A stretch of 64,000 bases of DNA from Bacteroidota bacterium (lineage in GTDB: Bacteria > Bacteroidota > Bacteroidia > Sphingobacteriales > Sphingobacteriaceae), in assembly GCA_023427985.1 (NCBI GenBank), contig JAEYZM010000008.1, forward strand, positions 124,001 to 188,000, given 5' to 3'. The position numbers were made by a program, and so were the translations under genes. Position 1 is the stretch's first letter; each line of letters opens with the position of its first letter. This document shows positions 49,235 through 56,668 of the stretch, piece after piece. The notes beneath the pieces were generated by a model, which was not told the DNA's origin, searched no databases, and was given only the letters and a program-made list of their open reading frames with translations.

Positions 49235-49891
49235 ATGACGTTACATAAAGAAGGTACGGTTTCTATATTATTGGCACTGCTTTTTGCTGTAGTGGTTAAT
49301 TTTTTAACTTTCTATCTATGCCCAAATTGTACTTGGTTGCAAATTTTAGGTATCATTTTAAGTGCATTTGTTTTAATCATCATTCTTCAGTTCTTTAGAA
49401 AACCAATTTTTGAAATTACAAAGAACGATGGTATTCTATTGGCACCGGCCGATGGTAAGGTGGTCGTTATTGAAGAGGTTGAAGAACCAGAATATTTTAA
49501 AGACAAGCGCATACAGGTTTCTATTTTTATGTCGCCATTCAACGTACACATCAACAGAAATCCAGTAAGTGGTTTGGTAAAATATGCGAAATATCATCCG
49601 GGTTTGTATTTGGTTGCTTGGCATCCAAAATCATCGACCGAAAACGAGCGTACTACAATCGTGTATGAAAAAGCGAATGGTACAGAAGTGTTAATCCGAC
49701 AAATAGCTGGTGCCTTAGCTCGCAGAATTGTTTATTATGTTAAAGCGGGTGATAAAGTGGAACAAGGGGAAGAAATGGGATTCATTAAGTTTGGTTCAAG
49801 GGTCGATATCTTTTTGCCATTGGGCACAAAAATCAATGTAAGCCTGAACGAGAAAGTAAAAGGCGGTATTACGAATATTGCGAGCATATAA
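49235..49891 (+). CDS. psd: Phosphatidylserine decarboxylase (short, PSD-A type)
   Basis: The enzyme makes phosphatidylethanolamine. The 218-residue protein is the short type. Two hydrophobic helices lie at about 9-58, followed by LAPADGKVVVIEE and IFMSPFNVHINRNPVSG. The self-cleavage site is Gly187-Ser188 in FIKFGSRVDIFLP, where the Ser becomes the pyruvoyl group. It closes the CPBP-DUF2007-cdsA-psd operon. Confidence 0.95.
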   Translation: MTLHKEGTVSILLALLFAVVVNFLTFYLCPNCTWLQILGIILSAFVLIIILQFFRKPIFEITKNDGILLAPADGKVVVIEEVEEPEYFKDKRIQVSIFMSPFNVHINRNPVSGLVKYAKYHPGLYLVAWHPKSSTENERTTIVYEKANGTEVLIRQIAGALARRIVYYVKAGDKVEQGEEMGFIKFGSRVDIFLPLGTKINVSLNEKVKGGITNIASI

Positions 49892-49917
49892 ATAAATGCT
49901 TGATTTATATAACATTA

Positions 49918-49940
49918 TTTAATAACTTGCGTTTAATAAC
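49918..49940. promoter_or_regulatory. Direct repeat TTTAATAAC upstream of the Cys/Lys-repeat gene
   Basis: TTTAATAAC occurs at 49918-49926 and 49932-49940 with start-to-start spacing of 14 bases, 22 bases before the ATG of the small secreted protein. The spacing is not a full helix turn, and the sequence is AT-rich, so an operator role is only a suggestion. Confidence 0.3.
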
Positions 49941-49961
49941 AAGAAATCAATCTATACAAAT

Positions 49962-50183
49962 ATGAAAAAGACATTAGTATTATTAGCATTTATTGCAGCG
50001 ACTTCAATGGTTGCATTAGCACACGGTGACGATAAAGGTAAAAAAGGTGGATGTTGCTCTAAAGATGCAAAGAAAGAAGCTACAGCTTCTAAGAAAGATG
50101 CATGTTGCTCTAAAGACGCAAAGAAAGCAGGCGCTAAAACAGAGAAGAAAGCGACTAAAACAGAAACTGCTTCAAAAAATTAA
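49962..50183 (+). CDS. Small secreted Cys/Lys-rich protein with two CCSKDAKK repeats
   Basis: The 73-residue protein has a signal peptide (about 1-20, ending ALA before HGDDKGKK). The mature part holds two copies of CCSKDAKK (about 31-38 and 48-55) in a Lys/Ala/Thr-rich background. The paired Cys suggest binding of a soft metal such as copper, zinc or mercury, or disulfide formation. I do not recognise a named family. It has its own short upstream region and a strong terminator, and is not overlapping psd. Low-complexity Lys codons are AAA/AAG as in neighbours. Confidence 0.75.
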   Translation: MKKTLVLLAFIAATSMVALAHGDDKGKKGGCCSKDAKKEATASKKDACCSKDAKKAGAKTEKKATKTETASKN

Positions 50184-50201
50184 TTTCAAAATTCTTGAAA
50201 T

Positions 50202-50233
50202 AAAAAAGCCGATTCCTAGGAATCGGCTTTTTA
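50202..50233. terminator. Bidirectional terminator after the Cys/Lys-repeat gene
   Basis: GCCGATTCCTAGGAATCGGC (50208-50227) is a perfect palindrome flanked by A6 and T5 runs, between two convergent genes. Confidence 0.92.
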
Positions 50234-50249
50234 TATTTTATATGATTTA

Positions 50250-51095
50250 TTATTCTTTTATAAATTTAGCTGTAGCGATAGAGCCTTTTTCCGAACCCAG
50301 GTGAATGATATAAGTTCCTTTGCTAAGCGTTGATACATCGACCTTCATATTTTCATCGCTTTCAATTTCTTTAGACATCATTAATTTACCCATTAAGTCA
50401 AATACTTGTACCGATGTTACATAAACTCTGTGGTTATTGCTGATGTTTAAATTGCTTGTCGAAGGCATTGGGAAAATATTAAATCCATGTTTTTGAAATG
50501 CATTTAGACCTATTGATGCCACTAGTTTTTCTTGAACAACTAATGATGATTTAATAATACTATCACCAGAGGTTCCACCATTATTGTTTGCATTATTAAA
50601 ACAACCATAGAATGTAACAGTACCAGAACCTGCGGTTGGAGCAGTCCAATTGAAAGACCATTCTTTTATTCCATTATTTCCAGTAGTACCGTTACTAGTG
50701 TGTGTAATGTATTTACCAGATCCTATAAGTTTTGTTTCAGGTGCATTTGTAAGTATCATTGTACCACTTAAAGCACCTGTACTATTTTGTGGTGAAATTT
50801 GGAATCCAAATCGAACTCTATTGGGTGCACTGTTCGTCCTTGCTGTAATGGTATAGGTTGTACCAGGAGTATAACCTTCAGACGGTATATTAGATGTTAT
50901 AAGATTGCTTTTTGTAGTTACAGCGATGCCTGTATGACATCCGGAATTAGCACATGTACCATTTCCATCAACAGGCGAACCCGATGTTCTAATGGGAGCA
51001 CCGTCTGGATTGGTAAAGGCTCTGTTGTTTACACTTGCATAGAAAATACCTGTGAAAACTATAGAAATAGCAATTAGAGTAGTTTTTCTTTTCAT
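50250..51095 (-). CDS. T9SS-sorted protein with choice-of-anchor V (Reeler-like) domain
   Basis: The 281-residue protein has a signal peptide (about 1-25), then a choice-of-anchor V region (about 28-190, with GAPIRTSGSPVDGNGTCANSGCHTG; shown here for residues about 33-57). The two Cys and the His of TCANSGCH resemble a haem-binding-like motif but the spacing is CxxxxCH, so haem attachment is doubtful. A type IX sorting domain follows (about 205-281, with FPMPSTSNLNISNN and LSKGTYIIHLG). It is probably exported to the cell surface. It shares a terminator with the small Cys/Lys protein gene. Confidence 0.85.
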   Translation of the reverse strand: MKRKTTLIAISIVFTGIFYASVNNRAFTNPDGAPIRTSGSPVDGNGTCANSGCHTGIAVTTKSNLITSNIPSEGYTPGTTYTITARTNSAPNRVRFGFQISPQNSTGALSGTMILTNAPETKLIGSGKYITHTSNGTTGNNGIKEWSFNWTAPTAGSGTVTFYGCFNNANNNGGTSGDSIIKSSLVVQEKLVASIGLNAFQKHGFNIFPMPSTSNLNISNNHRVYVTSVQVFDLMGKLMMSKEIESDENMKVDVSTLSKGTYIIHLGSEKGSIATAKFIKE

Positions 51096-51176
51096 AAATG
51101 GGTGAATAATAGTGGGTTTATTAATAACAATTATAACCCAATATATTCAAACTTGTTCATTCTTGTATAAGATTTT

Positions 51177-52310
51177 CTAATCTTCTACAATATTTTTTCC
51201 ATTGGAATCCTGATGTATTATCGTTCTTGTTGGGAATGCAAAGTCTGAACCGTGTTTATGAACTATTTGTGTGATTTGGTAATTAATGTCTTCTTTAATT
51301 TTTAGATAAGGATAATAGTCCATCATTTCAACGAAATACAAGACCATTAATTTTAAGGAATAATCTCCAAACTCTTCGAATATTGCAATACTCTCTTCTT
51401 TAATATTAGGATGATTATTTATTAATGAATTTATTTCATCGGTAATACTTTTTATTTGTTCTGAACGAGTGCCATACGTTAAGCTGATAGTAAATTTAAC
51501 CCTTCGGAAATTTCTTAGTGTTAAATTTTCCAATGCACTGTCGATCATTTTTTTATTGGGTACGGTTATAATACTTTTATCTATACTTCTTAATTGCGTA
51601 CTTCTAAATCCAACTTTTTCGATAGATCCTTCAATGCCATCTACCTTAACCAAATCGCCAACAACAAATGGTTTATCAAGAAAAATTGTGAACGATCCAA
51701 ATAGATTTTCCAAACTATCTTTTGCTGCTAGTGCAACAGCAATACCACCAATACCCAATCCCGTAATTAATGTAAGCACGTTAATTTCAAACACCATTCC
51801 CAATACAACAAAAACACCAACTATGATTGCAAATATTTTTAGTAGCTCTCTTACAAATGGTACTAACTGATCATCGGATTTTGATTCTGTAAGTGAAGCT
51901 TTATACGCCATTACCAAGGCAACAAAATCAATAATTCGCAACAGCATCCAATTGAATGCAATGATTACGAAGAAGACAAACAGTTTGTCAATTACATCAA
52001 TGAATTCTACGACTTTGTTTTTTCTTTTAAATAATTCCTCATGAATGGGATAAGAAAGTTGATTTAGTGCTAGATAAATAATACTAACGATAAGTAATAA
52101 TTCAATAGGTTTCAGGAGTAGTTCTACAAATTTTTCACCCTTAACTTCAGCAGAATATTTTTTAAAAAGCTTGAATAATAATCGACTTAAAAAACGAGAA
52201 AAGAATCTTAAAAAGATAAATCCAATAATAAGAATTCCAGCAAACCATAAATATTGTTCTACTGTATTCCCAAAATAAATACTTGATAAAAACTCTGCTT
52301 TAATATTCAT
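51177..52310 (-). CDS. MscS family mechanosensitive ion channel
   Basis: The 377-residue protein has four or five hydrophobic helices in the first 215 residues. The pore-lining helix follows with GIGGIAVALAAKDSLENLFGS, and the MscS beta domain with GDLVKVDGIEGSIEKVGFRSTQLRS and VPNKKMI. The C-terminal domain is cytoplasmic. Such channels open when membrane tension rises on osmotic downshift. Its ATG shares one base with the stop of the upstream glutamate dehydrogenase gene (TAATG), so the two are probably translated together. Confidence 0.93.
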   Translation of the reverse strand: MNIKAEFLSSIYFGNTVEQYLWFAGILIIGFIFLRFFSRFLSRLLFKLFKKYSAEVKGEKFVELLLKPIELLLIVSIIYLALNQLSYPIHEELFKRKNKVVEFIDVIDKLFVFFVIIAFNWMLLRIIDFVALVMAYKASLTESKSDDQLVPFVRELLKIFAIIVGVFVVLGMVFEINVLTLITGLGIGGIAVALAAKDSLENLFGSFTIFLDKPFVVGDLVKVDGIEGSIEKVGFRSTQLRSIDKSIITVPNKKMIDSALENLTLRNFRRVKFTISLTYGTRSEQIKSITDEINSLINNHPNIKEESIAIFEEFGDYSLKLMVLYFVEMMDYYPYLKIKEDINYQITQIVHKHGSDFAFPTRTIIHQDSNGKNIVED

Positions 52311-53536
52311 TATACTAATTGGTTTAATGCAATTTCAAATGATGTTTTTGCGATATGTTTTTTGGAACTATTTTTCTGATGTGATTTTACCAATGCATTT
52401 TTAATGATGTTCGATGTATCTGTAAAAATTGCTTCATCTGTCATTTCCGAGCCCTTCTGCATTAGATATGCAAATACTCTAGCCATTCCACAATTCGAAA
52501 TAAAATCTGGTATTACACTTAGATTATCATCTGCATACTCTCCAGTAGGTCCGAAAAATATTTCAGGATCAGCAAAGGGTACATTTGCACCACAAGCAAT
52601 CACTTCCATGCCTGCATTTTTCATGCGCTCCACTTGGTCTTTAGTAACTAACCTCGATGCTGCTGCAGGTACAAATGCTTGGGCATTTAAATCCCATATC
52701 TTAGCATTTACTTCTTCAAAACTAAGCAATGATGCTGCCGTTAATGTATTGCCTTTTCTATTGATAAATAATTCTGTTATTTCCTCAAAACTAAACCCAG
52801 TTTCGTTGATCAGTCCACCAACTCGATCGATGATTCCTACAATTTTAGCTCCCGACTGAGCTAAATAAAATGCGGCTGCAGCTCCTACGTTTCCGAAACC
52901 TTGAATGATTACTTTTTTGTTTTTTACTTCGCCACCATAAATAGAATAATAATGTTTAATTGATTCCGAAACACCATACCCTGTAATCATATCGGCAATC
53001 ACATATTTCTTTTCTAAAGATGGACTATAGTTTTTGTCTTCTATAACTTTAGATACACCATATCTTAATTGACCAATTTGTTGAATCTTTTCGTTTTCAT
53101 GTGCTCTGAAGTGTCCATTGATTACACCTTCTTGTGGATGCCAAAGTCCACATGCTTCTGTCATTGGAATTACCTCATGTATCTCATCAACATTTAAGTC
53201 GCCACCCGTTCCATAGTAATTCTTTAACAAAGGAATCACTGCTTTGTACCATCGTTCTAAAACTCCTTTTTTACGAGGATCTGCAGGGTCAAAATTGATA
53301 CCCGATTTTGCACCACCAATAGCTGGACCCGATACGGTGAATTTTACCTCCATTGTTTTTGCTAAAGATTCCACCTCTCTTTTATCTAATCCTTTACGCA
53401 TACGTGTTCCTCCCCCTGCTGCACCACCTCTTAAAGAGTTAATCACTACCCATCCTTCTGCCTCCGTTTCTGCATCTTTCCATTCAAAAACAATTTCTGG
53501 TCTTTTTTCTTCGTATTTTTTTAATAGGTCTTTCAT
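52310..53536 (-). CDS. Glu/Leu/Phe/Val dehydrogenase
   Basis: The 408-residue enzyme oxidatively deaminates an amino acid, or makes it from the 2-oxo acid and ammonia. GGGTRMRKGLDKREVESLAK and GGAKSGINFDP hold the substrate-binding Lys residues. GTGGDLNVDEIHEVIP follows, and the NAD-binding part has IIQGFGNVGAAAAFYLA. The motif set does not decide between glutamate and branched-chain amino acids; glutamate dehydrogenase is the usual annotation for this Bacteroidota form. It is coupled to mscS by a one-base overlap. Confidence 0.92.
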   Translation of the reverse strand: MKDLLKKYEEKRPEIVFEWKDAETEAEGWVVINSLRGGAAGGGTRMRKGLDKREVESLAKTMEVKFTVSGPAIGGAKSGINFDPADPRKKGVLERWYKAVIPLLKNYYGTGGDLNVDEIHEVIPMTEACGLWHPQEGVINGHFRAHENEKIQQIGQLRYGVSKVIEDKNYSPSLEKKYVIADMITGYGVSESIKHYYSIYGGEVKNKKVIIQGFGNVGAAAAFYLAQSGAKIVGIIDRVGGLINETGFSFEEITELFINRKGNTLTAASLLSFEEVNAKIWDLNAQAFVPAAASRLVTKDQVERMKNAGMEVIACGANVPFADPEIFFGPTGEYADDNLSVIPDFISNCGMARVFAYLMQKGSEMTDEAIFTDTSNIIKNALVKSHQKNSSKKHIAKTSFEIALNQLV

Positions 53537-53584
53537 TGATTTCTATTTTGATTCAAAAATTGAGAATTTATTTAATAGTACAAA

Positions 53585-53616
53585 ATAAAAAACCCCCTCG
53601 CTGTTGCGAGAGGGTT
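53585..53616 (-). terminator. Intrinsic terminator of the rpsP-rplS operon
   Basis: On the minus strand AACCCTCTCGC and GCGAGGGGGTT pair around an AACA loop with one bulged or mismatched base (53591-53601 and 53606-53616), followed by TTTTTATTTT. It lies between rplS and the dehydrogenase gene. Confidence 0.85.
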
Positions 53617-53634
53617 CTAATATTTTTGAGAAAA

Positions 53635-53982
53635 TTAGTTTCCTCTTTTCTCTTTAATTCTAGCTTTTTTACCAGTTAAGCTACGTAAGTAGAATAATTT
53701 TGCTCTACGAACTGCACCTCTTGAATTCACTTCAACTTTATCGATGTTTGGTGAATTAACTGGGAAGATACGCTCAACACCTACTGAATTCGAAATCTTA
53801 CGAACCGTAAACGTTTCTGTAGCTCCTACACCGTTTCTTTGTATCACAACACCTTGGTATTGCTGAATACGCTCTTTGTTTCCCTCTTTAATTTTATAAT
53901 GAACAGTAATCGTATCACCAGTACTGAATGCTGGTAATTCATTTTTCGGGTTCTGTTCGTTTACAAATTTTACTAAATCCAT
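53635..53982 (-). CDS. rplS: 50S ribosomal protein L19
   Basis: L19 lies at the interface of the two ribosomal subunits. The 115-residue protein has the family marks PAFSTGDTITVHYKI, RIQQYQGVVIQRNG, GVERIFPVNSPNIDKVEV and a basic end RRAKLFYLRSLTGKKARIKE. It is the last gene of the rpsP operon, 126 bases after trmD. That gap contains a one-mismatch -7 box and a 9-bp stem-loop, so it may also be transcribed on its own. Confidence 0.97.
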   Translation of the reverse strand: MDLVKFVNEQNPKNELPAFSTGDTITVHYKIKEGNKERIQQYQGVVIQRNGVGATETFTVRKISNSVGVERIFPVNSPNIDKVEVNSRGAVRRAKLFYLRSLTGKKARIKEKRGN

Positions 53983-54000
53983 GATATTAAGCCTTTAAAT

Positions 54001-54023
54001 CGATTTTTATCCCGTAAAAATCG
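54001..54023 (-). promoter_or_regulatory. Stem-loop in the rplS leader
   Basis: A 9-bp perfect inverted repeat (CGATTTTTA / TAAAAATCG, 54001-54009 and 54015-54023) with a 5-base loop lies 18 bases upstream of the L19 start codon and just downstream of a -7-like box. No T tract follows, so it is not a classical terminator. It could stabilise the leader or take part in L19 autoregulation; neither is shown. Confidence 0.45.
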
Positions 54024-54028
54024 GACTG

Positions 54029-54036
54029 CAAGTATA
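54029..54036 (-). promoter_or_regulatory. Putative -7-like box (TATACTTG) for rplS
   Basis: Minus strand TATACTTG differs from TAnnTTTG at one position and is followed by CAG, as in many Bacteroidota ribosomal promoters. The nearest upstream TTG triplets are too close for an ideal -33 box. Confidence 0.35.
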
Positions 54037-54108
54037 GGGATTATTTTTCAACAAAAAAATAAAATCTCAAAAAAATCAAGCAAATAGCAAATGATTTTTG
54101 TGGAAAAG

Positions 54109-54783
54109 CTATAATAAGTCGGGCCTGCGCTCTTTTGTGCGTTTTAATGATTCTTCGTATCGCCACTTTTCTATTTCAGGCGTATTTCCACCTATAAGTA
54201 TATCTGGCACCTTTAATCCCCTAAATTCAGCGGGTCTAGTATAAACGGGTGCACTTAATAAGCCATCTTGAAATGAATCTGTTAATGCCGATGTTTCGTC
54301 ATTTAAAACTCCGGGAATTAAGCGAACAATACTGTCTACCAATACCGCGGCAGCCAATTCTCCACCACTCAAAACATAATCGCCAATAGATATCTCTCTA
54401 GTGACAAAATGGTCTCTAATTCTTTGGTCTATTCCTTTATAATGTCCGCACAACAATATTAGATTGCCTTTTATCGATAATTCATTAGCAATATTCTGAT
54501 TCAATCGCTCACCATCGGGACTAAGAAAAATCACTTCCTCATAATCGCGTTCCGATTTCAATTGTTCTATGCAGTTAACAAAGGGTTCAATCATCATCAC
54601 CATGCCAGAACCTCCACCGTATTGATAATCATCTACACTCTTATGTTTGTTGTTCGAGTATTCACGCAAATTAACGACATTGATTTTTACAAGGCCTTTG
54701 TTTTGGGCTCTTTGCAAAATCGAATGTGAAAATGGTCCCTCTAAAATTCCAGGCACAACGGTAATGATATCAATTTGCATCAT
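54109..54783 (-). CDS. trmD: tRNA (guanine-N1)-methyltransferase
   Basis: TrmD methylates G37 of tRNAs using S-adenosylmethionine and prevents frameshifting. The 224-residue protein has the SPOUT-fold marks: IDIITVVPGI at the start, DDYQYGGGSGMVMMIEP, ILLCGHYKGIDQRI and the knot region EISIGDYVLSGGELAA. The second Met at 54780 is an equally good start. In the operon it follows a non-standard gene (54820-55362) instead of directly following rimM. Confidence 0.96.
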   Translation of the reverse strand: MMQIDIITVVPGILEGPFSHSILQRAQNKGLVKINVVNLREYSNNKHKSVDDYQYGGGSGMVMMIEPFVNCIEQLKSERDYEEVIFLSPDGERLNQNIANELSIKGNLILLCGHYKGIDQRIRDHFVTREISIGDYVLSGGELAAAVLVDSIVRLIPGVLNDETSALTDSFQDGLLSAPVYTRPAEFRGLKVPDILIGGNTPEIEKWRYEESLKRTKERRPDLL

Positions 54784-54819
54784 GTTGCAAAGATAAGGCT
54801 ATATAACGATTTGAATAAA

Positions 54820-55362
54820 TTATTTTATTTGAGGAATGATTAGGTTTTTGGACCATTTCTTTGAACGCTGTCGTTTTGCCCAGTCGGTCGAATAAATTAA
54901 TGAGATAGGATTCATTGCTGTAGGTCTAGGGGGTATGAACGGTCCTTTATAAAAATTCGTTCCTTTAATATCGGCATAAGGATTTTCCTTAACCCGCATT
55001 CTTAAAATAGCTTGCTTTAATTCTTGTTTACTGGATATACCTTTTATGGTAGCACTTGGCAATTCGTAGGCCAATGCTTTTAGTTCAATACGAATAAGGA
55101 TATTGGTATTGTATCCCTCTAAGATCATATAACGTGGAGCATAACCCAATGCTCGAACGATCATGGTGTCTTTCAAATTCCAGTCGACAATAATTGCACC
55201 TTTCTCATCGCTCAAATATGCAAGGCCTTTTGTATTGCTGATACTTGCATAGGGTATTGGCTTCAAACTATCGGTATCTATGATACGAATACGCAATGTT
55301 GTTTTTTGCGCCAGCGATACCTCGGCAATAAACACAAATACTAAGACAAGCGGAATTCTCAT
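54820..55362 (-). CDS. Secreted carboxypeptidase-regulatory-like domain protein inside the ribosomal operon
   Basis: The 180-residue protein has a signal peptide (1-18, ending SLAQ) and a CarboxypepD_reg-like beta-sandwich (about 20-105, with LRIRIIDTDSLKPIPYASI, DEKGAIIVDW and VRALGYAPRYMIL). A basic C-terminal region follows with no other motif. It is unrelated in kind to its neighbours, which are all RNA- or ribosome-modifying. It lies 36 bases before trmD and 52 bases after rimM, with no terminator on either side, so it is probably cotranscribed. The role is unknown. Confidence 0.8.
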   Translation of the reverse strand: MRIPLVLVFVFIAEVSLAQKTTLRIRIIDTDSLKPIPYASISNTKGLAYLSDEKGAIIVDWNLKDTMIVRALGYAPRYMILEGYNTNILIRIELKALAYELPSATIKGISSKQELKQAILRMRVKENPYADIKGTNFYKGPFIPPRPTAMNPISLIYSTDWAKRQRSKKWSKNLIIPQIK

Positions 55363-55414
55363 AATCGATACGACGTAAATTTACGCCTTTTCGTTGTCTT
55401 TAATTCTAAAATTA

Positions 55415-55936
55415 TTATTCCAAATAAAGGTCAATTAAGCCTTCGGGCAAATCAACCTGAATAATTCTTTTTTTAGAATCGATGTTTAAAATAAATTGTT
55501 CGTGTAATGGAAATAGAATTTCTTTTGACTGGTATTCAATTGTGGCGATGTATTGCTTTGGGAGAATCTGTATTTCTTTGATTTCACCCAATTCACCTTT
55601 CAATTTATCTATAACCAAATAGGATTTTAATAATTCGGGGGTATTATCGTTGGTGTTTTCGGGAATATCCTTCGTTTGGATATAAACTTTCTTACCTACC
55701 AATGGTTTGGCTTGATCGATATGTTCTATATCTTCCAAATAGATATAGGCTACATTTTTCTGTAAGTTTAAATTGGAAATAAAAAATGGAACCGGTTTAT
55801 GATGGATTTCCAAAAAAACCGATTCCATTTCTGTATAATCTTGAGGATTGCTTATTTCAAAATAGAGTTGCAATTCCCCTTTAAGACCTCTTGTTTTCGA
55901 GAAATAACCTATTGAAAAATATTCCTTATTATTCAT
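55415..55936 (-). CDS. rimM: Ribosome maturation factor RimM
   Basis: RimM helps mature the 30S head by binding S19. The 173-residue protein has the N-terminal domain start FSIGYFSKTRGLKGELQLYF, the second-domain ILPKQYIATIEYQSKEILFPLHEQFI and the final DLPEGLIDLYLE, all typical. The position after rpsP (18 bases) also supports the call. Confidence 0.93.
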   Translation of the reverse strand: MNNKEYFSIGYFSKTRGLKGELQLYFEISNPQDYTEMESVFLEIHHKPVPFFISNLNLQKNVAYIYLEDIEHIDQAKPLVGKKVYIQTKDIPENTNDNTPELLKSYLVIDKLKGELGEIKEIQILPKQYIATIEYQSKEILFPLHEQFILNIDSKKRIIQVDLPEGLIDLYLE

Positions 55937-55954
55937 TCAGAATATTTTATAGAA

Positions 55955-56503
55955 TTATTCTGCTGCTGTTTCTTCAGTTGAAGCTGCATCTTCTGCAGGA
56001 GCTTCTACTGGAGCTTCTTCAACCGCAGGAGCTTCTTCAGCTACTGGAGTGTTTTTTGCAGCAATCGCTTTTGCTTTCTCTTCTTTTTGTTTCGCCTCAA
56101 TACTTAATCTTTCTTTTTTAGCAGTTTCTTTAGAACTTACTAATCCCGATTTTTTAGCATTGATTTTTGAATCTTTCTCTTGTAACCAAGCTTCAAATTT
56201 AGCATCAGCTTGTTCTTGAGTTAATGCGCCTTTTTTAACGCCTACATCTAGATGTCTTCTATAAAGAACACCTTTGTACGATAAAATTGCTCTTGCAGTG
56301 TCGGTAGGTTGTGCACCATTCTCTAACCATTTAACTGCACCTGCAGTGTTTAGTTCGATTGTTGCCGGATTGGTATTAGGGTTATAAACACCTAATTTTT
56401 CAATGAATTTACCATCTCTCGGAGCACGTGAATCCGCCACCACAATGTGATAAAAAGCTGCCGCTTTTTTACCATGTCTTTGTAATCTGATTTTTACTGG
56501 CAT
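55955..56503 (-). CDS. rpsP: 30S ribosomal protein S16 with long acidic tail
   Basis: The first 80 or so residues are a normal S16 (MPVKIRLQRHGKKAAAFYHI, DSRAPRDGKFIEKLGVYNPN, AQPTDTARAIL). The protein extends to 182 residues with a Lys-rich linker and an Ala/Glu/Pro-rich acidic tail from about 150. Long tails on S16 are frequent in Bacteroidota but rare elsewhere. Their role is unclear. It is the first gene of the operon and has the best -33/-7 promoter match in the window. Confidence 0.95.
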   Translation of the reverse strand: MPVKIRLQRHGKKAAAFYHIVVADSRAPRDGKFIEKLGVYNPNTNPATIELNTAGAVKWLENGAQPTDTARAILSYKGVLYRRHLDVGVKKGALTQEQADAKFEAWLQEKDSKINAKKSGLVSSKETAKKERLSIEAKQKEEKAKAIAAKNTPVAEEAPAVEEAPVEAPAEDAASTEETAAE

Positions 56504-56552
56504 GTTTTTAAAATTTTGTTTTTAAATCCCCATTTCTCCACAATGAGGGCTG

Positions 56553-56583
56553 CAAAGATGCTATTTTAATTTTAATTATGCAA
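56553..56583 (-). promoter_or_regulatory. Putative promoter of the rpsP operon (TTG-N20-CATCTTTG)
   Basis: Minus strand TTG at 56583-56581, then 20 bases, then CATCTTTG at 56560-56553 followed by CAG. One mismatch to TAnnTTTG, with -33 spacing as expected for Bacteroidota. The predicted start is about 40 bases upstream of the rpsP ATG. Confidence 0.6.
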
Positions 56584-56613
56584 CAATTTAATGATTATCA
56601 ATGCTATAATTAT

Positions 56614-56642
56614 AAAAAAAGCCCCTCAATAATTTGAGGGGC
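56614..56642 (-). terminator. Intrinsic terminator of the 809-residue T9SS gene
   Basis: Stem GCCCCTCAA / TTGAGGGGC (56621-56629 and 56634-56642) with a TAAT loop, followed on the minus strand by seven T residues. It lies just after the T9SS gene and before the rpsP promoter. Confidence 0.92.
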
Positions 56643-56668
56643 TTCATTATATGCTTATAATCTTATTG

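Noticed and set aside
50930..50960. TCANSGCH in the choice-of-anchor V protein as a c-type haem site
   Set aside because: Haem attachment needs CxxCH (rarely longer in special cases); here four residues separate the Cys, and no cytochrome features surround it.
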